This document shows, in pieces, positions 54,111-59,425 of a DNA stretch of 59,425 bases; position 1 is the stretch's first letter; each line of letters starts with the position of its first letter. The position numbers were made by a program, and so were the translations under genes. Source of the DNA: Thermoplasmata archaeon (GTDB lineage: Archaea > Thermoplasmatota > E2 > DHVEG-1). The stretch lies in the NCBI GenBank assembly GCA_003942085.1, contig DQIQ01000001.1, positions 88,950 to 148,374 on the forward strand. The letters are read 5' to 3'. Under the pieces are notes generated by a model. That model saw only the letters and a program-made list of their open reading frames with translations, was not told where the DNA came from and made no database searches.

Positions 54111-54277
54111 TATAACAATAGAAATCGTAAATATACATTATATTAATATTATTTTCTATTTAACAAATATTAAATATTAATAAATTACGTTTTTTTTTTG
54201 TTTGTTTATTATTTCAATTTATTTTTAATAGATATTGAAAAACTTTATAAGATATACCCATTATATATTTGTGATAA
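54111..54277. promoter_or_regulatory. Divergent AT-rich promoter region of two secreted-protein genes
   Basis: The 167 bp are over 80% A/T by eye. CTTTATAAG (54243-54251) and TTATATATTT (54261-54270) are alternative TATA boxes for the plus-strand gene, and AATATTAATATAATG-like strings serve the minus strand. A ten-base T run lies near 54190. No reading frame or fold is supported. Confidence 0.4.
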
Positions 54278-56170
54278 ATGGATGGAAAAATGAAAAAACA
54301 CCATCTCTTAATCGTTGTGGTTGTTATTTTTCTTTTGCTTACTGTTTCATCAGAATTTTTGATATCAAGAAGCGGTGCCCTTAACAATGTGCAAAACAGA
54401 TCACTGGCGTTAGATGATAATCGGCCGTTTAATATTTATAGTCATAATAAAATTCCTACTAATTCTCATAAAGTAAAAATAGATGCCTTTTCGAATAATA
54501 TAGCAACTTCTTCATCTATCGAAATTTTAAATCGTAATTCATTAATGTTATTAGATGGAGGGCTAATGAATTCATCGTGGCCGATGTATTGCCACGATCA
54601 ACATCACAGCGGAAGAAGTATATATAATACCACGAATAATTCTGGAGTTTTAAAATGGGTTTATAAAACTCAAGGTTTTGGTTATTACGGATCGACGGCA
54701 ATTGATTCAGATATGACTATTTATGCTGCAGCTGTAGGTCTATATGCATTATATCCCAATGGATCTTTAAAATGGCAATATCTCCCTGGTGGATGGTTTG
54801 AATCTTGTCCGGCTATTGATAAAAACGGAACTATCTATATAGGATCGACATACGCTGATTATAATTATTTATTTGCATTTTATCCAAATGGGACAATGAA
54901 ATGGAGATATTACTCAGGAGAAGATATTTTCTCATCTCCAGTCATTGGCAATGATGGAACAATTTACTATGGCGGAGAAAGTCACTCAATTAATGCACTA
55001 TGGCCTAACGGAACATTACGATGGAGATTCCAAACAAACCATGTCGTCTATTCCTCCCCAGCTATTGGAGAAGATGGGACAGTATATTGCGGATGCCATG
55101 ATACTTATTTGTACGCCCTTTATCCAAATAATGGAACATTGAAATGGAAATTTCCAACGGGCGACTGGATAAGGGTGAGCCCGTGTATCGCTGACGACGG
55201 TACAATCTACTGCGTATCCACCGATGGTTATCTTTATTCTATCTATCCGAATGGAACCCTGAAATGGCGAATATGGGTTGAAGCTGGGACATCACCGACC
55301 ATCGGACAAGATGGAACTATCTATGCAGGATGGAGTCAACTGTACGCCATCAATCCAGATGGTTCTGTGAAATGGATCTTCAACCCCGGCGGTACGATTC
55401 AAGGTGGCACTCCCTGCATATCTAGAGATGGAACAATATTTTTTGGGACGAGTAGTGGCGGTGATCTCATCGCTGTAAATTCAAACGGCACAGAACGATG
55501 GCGAGCCCATATCGGAGAATGCGAGTCCGCTCCGGCTATCGGTGAGGATGGTACTATTTACATTGGTTCTATGGACAGTAATAGCCGTGGTTACTTGAAA
55601 GCATATGGAAGCGGACCGCTGAATTCAGAAGCGAATGGACCCTATACAGGAGTAATTGAATCAGTTGTCCAGTTCGCCGGGACAGCTTCTGGTGGGATAC
55701 TGCCATACAGGTATCATTGGGATTTTGGTGACGGATGGGCATCAGATAAACAAAATCCAACGCACAGTTATACAGCCATAGGAAATTATACCGCGACATT
55801 CACCGTTACTGATAATCAAGGAAATACCAGCAACGATACAGCACAAGTCACAATCACTTACGCACCCCCTTCCGTATCGATAACAAAGCCAGATAAATCA
55901 CTATACATACTGAATATTAGAACAATCCCATTTCCTCATCCCTTAATAATCGGGCCAATCACAATCAAGGTTACTGCATCTCAGGAACCATTAGGAATTG
56001 ATCGTGTCGATTTTCTTATCGACGGTAAATTACAAGCCACTACTTTGACTATTCCATATAAGTGGACTTGGTATACACCTTCATTTTCCCGACATACTCT
56101 GACGGTGATCGCTTATGATTCTTCGGGGGAAAGTGCATCTGCATCCATCGATGTATGGAAGTTTCTCTAA
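54278..56170 (+). CDS. Secreted PQQ-like beta-propeller protein with PKD and C-terminal Ig-like domain
   Basis: The 630-residue protein has a signal helix (LLIVVVVIFLLLTVSSEF), then from about residue 95 some eight propeller blades of the pattern DGTIYxG...LYALYPNGTLKWRF, as in PQQ/WD40-like outer-surface proteins without the cofactor residues being evident. A PKD domain follows (ILPYRYHWDFGDGWASDKQN, ~residues 470-535) and a last ~100-residue Ig-like domain (VSITKPDKSLYIL ... HTLTVIAYDSSG) ending WKFL. That last domain is shared with the gene at 57516-58937. The ATG at 54290 (MKKHH) is an alternative start. It is likely a cell-surface binding protein. Confidence 0.88.
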   Translation: MDGKMKKHHLLIVVVVIFLLLTVSSEFLISRSGALNNVQNRSLALDDNRPFNIYSHNKIPTNSHKVKIDAFSNNIATSSSIEILNRNSLMLLDGGLMNSSWPMYCHDQHHSGRSIYNTTNNSGVLKWVYKTQGFGYYGSTAIDSDMTIYAAAVGLYALYPNGSLKWQYLPGGWFESCPAIDKNGTIYIGSTYADYNYLFAFYPNGTMKWRYYSGEDIFSSPVIGNDGTIYYGGESHSINALWPNGTLRWRFQTNHVVYSSPAIGEDGTVYCGCHDTYLYALYPNNGTLKWKFPTGDWIRVSPCIADDGTIYCVSTDGYLYSIYPNGTLKWRIWVEAGTSPTIGQDGTIYAGWSQLYAINPDGSVKWIFNPGGTIQGGTPCISRDGTIFFGTSSGGDLIAVNSNGTERWRAHIGECESAPAIGEDGTIYIGSMDSNSRGYLKAYGSGPLNSEANGPYTGVIESVVQFAGTASGGILPYRYHWDFGDGWASDKQNPTHSYTAIGNYTATFTVTDNQGNTSNDTAQVTITYAPPSVSITKPDKSLYILNIRTIPFPHPLIIGPITIKVTASQEPLGIDRVDFLIDGKLQATTLTIPYKWTWYTPSFSRHTLTVIAYDSSGESASASIDVWKFL

Positions 56171-56248
56171 CAAAATTGAAATAATGATTGATAATGAACT
56201 AAAGAATCATCCTTTGGAATGAACTTTAAAGATTACTGAAAAAAATTC

Positions 56249-56458
56249 TCAAGTTCTTTTTCTCGCAGCCAATTTAACATCCTCTTTTTTTACAGTTGTT
56301 CGTTTGGCATGCTTGACCAATTTTACAGAATATTTTGAGACATCTGAACATATTTCTTCAAGGATTTCTGTTATAGCAACGATCGCATCCATGCCAACTC
56401 TTTCTGCGCCAGCATTTTTAATAATCCTCTCTACTGATGCAAGGGCTAATTCATCCAT
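56249..56458 (-). CDS. Archaeal histone
   Basis: A 69-residue single histone fold: ASVERIIKNAGAERVGMDAI, TEILEEICSDVSKYSVKLVK, HAKRTTVKKEDVKLAARK. The RT-x-K-x-E-D pattern and the minimal length match HMf-like histones that wrap DNA as dimers or longer polymers. The N-terminus is MDELALA rather than the common ELP motif. It stands alone amid secreted-protein genes. Confidence 0.94.
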   Translation of the reverse strand: MDELALASVERIIKNAGAERVGMDAIVAITEILEEICSDVSKYSVKLVKHAKRTTVKKEDVKLAARKRT

Positions 56459-56491
56459 AATATCGTTTCCTAATCAAATTTAAGGATATTC

Positions 56492-56584
56492 TCAAAATAA
56501 AAGAATATTTTGGTGAATTCTGCTGAAAATATCGTTGAATTTTTCGTCGAAATATTTGTCGAAAAGCTCTGCGAAAAGGGCCAT
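56492..56584 (-). CDS. Possible 30-residue amphipathic peptide
   Basis: The frame begins MALFAELFDKYFDEKFNDIF, an amphipathic helix with Phe/Leu every three or four residues alternating with Asp, Lys and Glu, then SRIHQNILLF and stop. It lies 33 bp upstream of the histone start on the same strand. There is only a weak GGTTATGAC in front, and no homologue is recognised, so it may be chance. Confidence 0.25.
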   Translation of the reverse strand: MALFAELFDKYFDEKFNDIFSRIHQNILLF

Positions 56585-56726
56585 GTCATAACCACTAGCT
56601 CATACAGCATTTTCATAATATCAATCCAGTCATGTATGTAAAAATATTTTATATTTCATGATACTAAATTAAAATTAAGAACAAATGATTGTGACAGGGT
56701 TATGATTATTTTGGATGAAAAAATCT

Positions 56727-56867
56727 CTATTTTATTTTTCGTGGTTTATCCCAATAAGGACTTTTACATTTTGGGCAAACTCGCGGATGTGATTTGTCTC
56801 TAGGAACCCATTCGTGTTCGCATCGTTCGCATTTGTAACCATCTACGGTGATTTTGACTTTTCCCAT
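56727..56867 (-). CDS. Small zinc-ribbon (rubredoxin-like) protein
   Basis: A 46-residue protein starting MGKVKITVDGYKCERCEHEW and continuing PRDKSHPRVCPKCKSPYW, with two CxxC knuckles spaced as in rubredoxin-like ribbons. It is read on the minus strand; the divergent AT-rich operator region begins directly before its ATG. Such ribbons are often encoded with toxin-antitoxin or regulatory genes in archaea; a specific role cannot be given. Confidence 0.8.
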   Translation of the reverse strand: MGKVKITVDGYKCERCEHEWVPRDKSHPRVCPKCKSPYWDKPRKIK

Positions 56868-56873
56868 GCTTAT

Positions 56874-56967
56874 TTAGTATATTATTTCTTGGTATATAAA
56901 TTTTAAGTATATTACAAGGCAATATTTATATACCTATATAGTATATACTTTATTAATAATATACTAA
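56874..56967. promoter_or_regulatory. Cluster of repeated TAGTATATT operator-like sites
   Basis: Copies are TTAGTATATT (56874-56883), AAGTATATTAC (56905-56915), the palindrome AGTATATACT (56940-56949) and the inverted copy AATATACTAA (56958-56967), with a weaker GGTATATAAA at 56891. The outer two are exact 10-bp inverted repeats flanking a TATA-like TTTATATA (56926-56933). Repeated half-sites between divergent units suggest cooperative binding by a small regulator. Confidence 0.5.
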
Positions 56968-56976
56968 TTAAGTAAT

Positions 56977-57009
56977 TGCCAAGGGAGGTTTCGACGCTCG
57001 CCCTTGGCA
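56977..57009 (+). ncRNA. 9-bp hairpin in the leader of a short frame, possible RNA element
   Basis: TGCCAAGGG (56977-56985) pairs perfectly with CCCTTGGCA (57001-57009) across a 15-nt loop AGGTTTCGACGCTCG. A TATA-like TTTATATA at 56926-56933 would start transcription around 56955-56960, so the stem would be near the 5' end of the transcript. It may be a leader structure or part of a small RNA. Confidence 0.4.
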
Positions 57010-57020
57010 GGAAATCATGA

Positions 57021-57131
57021 ATGCCACTAAGCAAACATATCTCCAAGGAAACCATAGAACTGCAGATTTATAAAACCTTCGAGAAATTCAAAAAAACCAA
57101 GAGTGCCAAGATAGCTGACTTTCTGAATTAA
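57021..57131 (+). CDS. Short 36-residue frame, possibly a truncated regulator
   Basis: The frame reads MPLSKHISKETIELQIYKTF and EKFKKTKSAKIADFLN and then stops. The stretch resembles the first helices of a winged-helix domain cut off before its recognition helix. The gene would follow the 9-bp hairpin, and AGGAAATC precedes its ATG. The 3' end is antisense to the frame at 57088-57303. Confidence 0.35.
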   Translation: MPLSKHISKETIELQIYKTFEKFKKTKSAKIADFLN

Positions 57132-57303
57132 TATATAATATTTCTGTATTATCCTCGTTAATGAAGGAGGGTTTTACATATATGTTATATGTTTTTTGAA
57201 GAGCAGTAACCGAGGGTATTAAAAATATAATAAGAAATATGATTCCGATGATTTTCAGTGAATTTTTCCTTATTTTTGTGAATTTTCTATAATAAGATTT
57301 CAT
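57088..57303 (-). CDS. Possible small secreted protein or remnant
   Basis: A 71-residue frame with a strong signal segment (SLKIIGIIFLIIFLIPSVTA) followed by about 35 polar residues. GGAGGAAATATTAT precedes the ATG, a good ribosome binding site. It could be a short exported peptide or the 5' stump of a larger secreted-protein gene. Nothing homologous is recognised. Confidence 0.4.
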   Translation of the reverse strand: MKSYYRKFTKIRKNSLKIIGIIFLIIFLIPSVTALQKTYNIYVKPSFINEDNTEILYINSESQLSWHSWFF

Positions 57304-57515
57304 ATAATATTTCCTCCGTTTTCATGAAAAGGTAGAATAAAAATATGTTAATAAATATTTTGACATATTTGTTCCTTTCATAAAAAAAAAAAAAAGTAAT
57401 TGTTCCATAACTTATTTACAACATCTCATTGAAGGTGATTGATTAGCGGTTACTGCAGAAAGTCCTATGGAATGTGATGTTTATCGGAAGTAAGAATAAT
57501 ATATATAATCTGGTT

Positions 57516-58937
57516 TTAAAATATTTTAAATAACCGTATTTGTGCCTTTGAACAATTACCAACAGCATTGTATGCCGTCACAGTTAGCGTATGCGAGAAG
57601 AATGAGAGCGTCGTCCACTGCCAGTTATAAGGTGCGATGATATCTGTATTTTTAAGGGTACCATCGACTGCAAACTCGACTCGATCGATATTGTATTTGA
57701 TATCCGAGGCATTGACCTCGACGGTGAGTCTCCCCAGAGCAATAACTGTGAAGAAATCCCGTATCTTTTGGTCGAAGAGGTAAATTGCCTTTGTTGGTTT
57801 GGTGATTTCGACACTTGGTACATGCCCTATTTTCATGAGAATCCCGTTTCCTAGATTGTCAACAGATTCGTCTACACCGGCGATGATAATGCTTCCATCA
57901 GCAGCTTGTTGAAGAGACGTGAGATATCCTACAAGTATGAATTCCCATTCCTTTGTCCCGTTAGAAATAGTTTTTATGATACACGAAGTGCCAGATTCAT
58001 CTTCTCCCGCCAAAGCGAATCCTCCGTCATTTGTGAGGATAACCTCATGGGCTATTTCAGCGATACTATTATAGGTCCTGTTCCAGAGTTCTGTACCATC
58101 CTGGTCGGTTCGTACAACCCAGGGAGAATAATATACTGCTCCTATAGCTCCTACAGCTATATATCCATTGTCTGGAATCTGTTGTACGGACTGCAATACC
58201 GAGTTTTCAGTTTCCATGAAGGTTTTGTCCCATTCTTTGGTGCCGTTTTGGTCTAGTTTTAAAAGAAAACCGTTGACATGGTCACCATGGCTGTAATAAT
58301 CTGTTTTGCCAGTGACGATAAAACCCCCATCCTCAGTTTGTTGAATCGAATACGCGAAAGTATTGTTGGAGTTGAAGTATGTTTTTTTCCAGAGTACGTT
58401 CCCTTGAGAATCGGTCCTGATGAACATTTGAGGAAATCCAGCGATTATGTACCCTCCTTCCGTCGTCTGCTGAAAGCACCAGGCTGTTCCATCGTCAAAC
58501 GATTTCTCCCATTGTTCTTCACCGTAGGCATCAGTTTTCACTAACCAGTAACAAGACTCATTATTAACGCCACAAAACGCATAACCACCATCCGATGTCT
58601 GCTGACACTCGGTCCCAAACACTGCATAGGAACTATAGGTATGGTTCCATTCCTCATAGCCGAAAGCATCGGTCTTTACCAGCCAGGCGGCATAATAACC
58701 ATCAGGACTATACGATTTCGTATCACCAACGATGAGATATCCACCATCTGCAGTCTTCCGTACTTTGTTGAAATGGTCTGGCCCTTTGGCTCCATATTGC
58801 CTACTCCATTGAATCCCTGGTGTTTCTCCAATGAATGAATCATTTCCTAATTTTTCCTCATTATGAGCAAAAGAAACCATGGCCGAACTGATTAATGTAG
58901 AAAATATTAGCAATGCGACTATGATTTTTTTTATCAT
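57516..58937 (-). CDS. Secreted beta-propeller protein with C-terminal Ig-like domain
   Basis: The 473-residue protein has a signal segment (IIVALLIFSTLISSAMVSFA) and, from about residue 45 to 370, repeats of the pattern TxDGGYxxxG...WLVKTDxxGxxxW, a seven- or eight-blade propeller typical of surface proteins. The last ~100 residues (VEITKPTKAIYLF, DRVEFAVDGTLKN, HTLTVTAYNAVG) are homologous to the last domain of the PQQ-like protein at 54278-56170, and the ends WKFL and LFKIF correspond. ATATATATAAAA lies about 27 bp before the ATG, so the mRNA is probably leaderless. Confidence 0.85.
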   Translation of the reverse strand: MIKKIIVALLIFSTLISSAMVSFAHNEEKLGNDSFIGETPGIQWSRQYGAKGPDHFNKVRKTADGGYLIVGDTKSYSPDGYYAAWLVKTDAFGYEEWNHTYSSYAVFGTECQQTSDGGYAFCGVNNESCYWLVKTDAYGEEQWEKSFDDGTAWCFQQTTEGGYIIAGFPQMFIRTDSQGNVLWKKTYFNSNNTFAYSIQQTEDGGFIVTGKTDYYSHGDHVNGFLLKLDQNGTKEWDKTFMETENSVLQSVQQIPDNGYIAVGAIGAVYYSPWVVRTDQDGTELWNRTYNSIAEIAHEVILTNDGGFALAGEDESGTSCIIKTISNGTKEWEFILVGYLTSLQQAADGSIIIAGVDESVDNLGNGILMKIGHVPSVEITKPTKAIYLFDQKIRDFFTVIALGRLTVEVNASDIKYNIDRVEFAVDGTLKNTDIIAPYNWQWTTLSFFSHTLTVTAYNAVGNCSKAQIRLFKIF

Positions 58938-59153
58938 AGATGTGACATCTTCTTTGTTTTATATATATTTTTTCATGAATTAAAAATATAATTTTGAACC
59001 ACGTAATTCTCGATTGATTCCAAAAAGAAATATTAAAATATAAATTTTAATAAATATCTCAACATCTAATTTTCGTCATTAAACTGAATAATTGAAGAGT
59101 GAAAGATCAGGGAGGAACGGAGGAACCTCCCTAATTTTTTGGTAATTAATTTT

Positions 59154-59425
59154 TTATGTCTTTGAGAATTGCCACCAGGCTTTCAACTCAGACCCAGTGT
59201 TTGTTTTCAAGATATTCCCTTCTGGATCCCTAAACGTGGTGTAGACACGATAGGTTCCTGTCCCATGCTGGAGATTTGATGCCCTGATTTTTCCGTTGAA
59301 AATCGTATCGAGTCCGAGCTGACTGCCGCTGTTAATGGTTCTTGATGTGGTCTCATTGATGGTGTCGTTGTCTACTAGCCATTTGCTTTGTGAGGTGTTG
59401 AAGAACTGAACCTGCATCAACAAAT
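59154..59425 (-). CDS. C-terminal fragment of a large secreted protein (runs off the window)
   Basis: The last 89 or so residues of a gene that continues beyond 59425. The segment VQFFNTSQSKWLVDNDTINE, then HGTGTYRVYTTFRDPEGNIL and the end KAWWQFSKT, is closely related (about 70% identical by eye) to the C-terminal domain of the 1658-residue protein ending at 49116. No start lies in the window; the first Met seen is internal. Confidence 0.85.
   Translation of the reverse strand, partial: LLMQVQFFNTSQSKWLVDNDTINETTSRTINSGSQLGLDTIFNGKIRASNLQHGTGTYRVYTTFRDPEGNILKTNTGSELKAWWQFSKT

Noticed and set aside
57380-57397. Homopolymer run of A (about 14) as a terminator or slippery site
   Set aside because: On the plus strand it is A, not T, and no coding frame crosses it; on the minus strand it lies far upstream of the next stop. 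It is simply part of an AT-rich gap.

Overview
This window is archaeal chromosome. It carries a uS/uL-type archaeal ribosomal protein cluster, aIF1, aIF2-alpha, Nop10, RNase P subunit Rpp29, Nob1, Dph2, RadB, a Gins51-type GINS subunit, Rpo6 (RpoK), a histone, a His-type signal peptidase and a PAC2 protein. Many genes have a TATA-like box about 25-30 bp before the start codon and no Shine-Dalgarno, so they look leaderless. Genes inside operons use GGTGA/GGAG sites. Helix-hairpin-helix modules on uS3 and eL32, together with many large secreted PKD/propeller proteins, suggest a Thermoplasmatota-like lineage of the sediment type (MBG-D/Thermoprofundales-like). That placement is inference.

Layout. 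1-6.5 kb is mixed: a secreted C45-type hydrolase, an SDR, two tandem small acidic paralogues, a zinc-ribbon/endonuclease-fold protein, MsrA, a TspO-like membrane protein and a HAD hydrolase. 6.5-12.8 kb (minus strand) is an information-processing block: P-loop/APH kinase, Dph2, RadB, GINS, eL44, eS27, aIF2-alpha, Nop10, PAC2. 12.9-17.3 kb (minus) has a DUF401 transporter, an MTA/SAH deaminase-type amidohydrolase and two cell-envelope proteins. 17.5-20.3 kb (plus) is nadA-cysteine desulfurase-queC. 20.5-23.9 kb is one 1135-residue charged-helix protein built around eleven exact 47-residue repeats. 24-26.7 kb (minus) is hisS-nob1-signal peptidase. 27-31.5 kb is bioY and a pstSCAB-abrB operon with a palindromic operator candidate.

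32-44.3 kb is the ribosomal operon L3-L4-L23-L2-S19-L22-S3-L29-aIF1-Rpp29-S17-L14-L24-S4e-L5-S14-S8-L6-L32e-L19e-L18-S5-L30. It is preceded by a leader holding three successive hairpins. L15 and SecY, which usually follow L30, are not here; the next genes are a 72-residue unknown, Rpo6, uS2, TraB and an M50 protease. 47.5-49 kb holds an RNase H-fold protein and a converging HTH protein. 49.1-59.4 kb is an AT-richer accessory region of very large secreted proteins that share C-terminal modules, plus a histone, a zinc-ribbon protein and a small locus with repeated AT-rich operators and a 9-bp hairpin.

No tRNA, rRNA, CRISPR array, insertion sequence or integrase was recognised. The items most worth a second look are the 47-residue repeat protein, the structured ribosomal-operon leader, the 56.9-57.1 kb hairpin/operator locus, the pst palindrome and the modular secreted-protein cluster.
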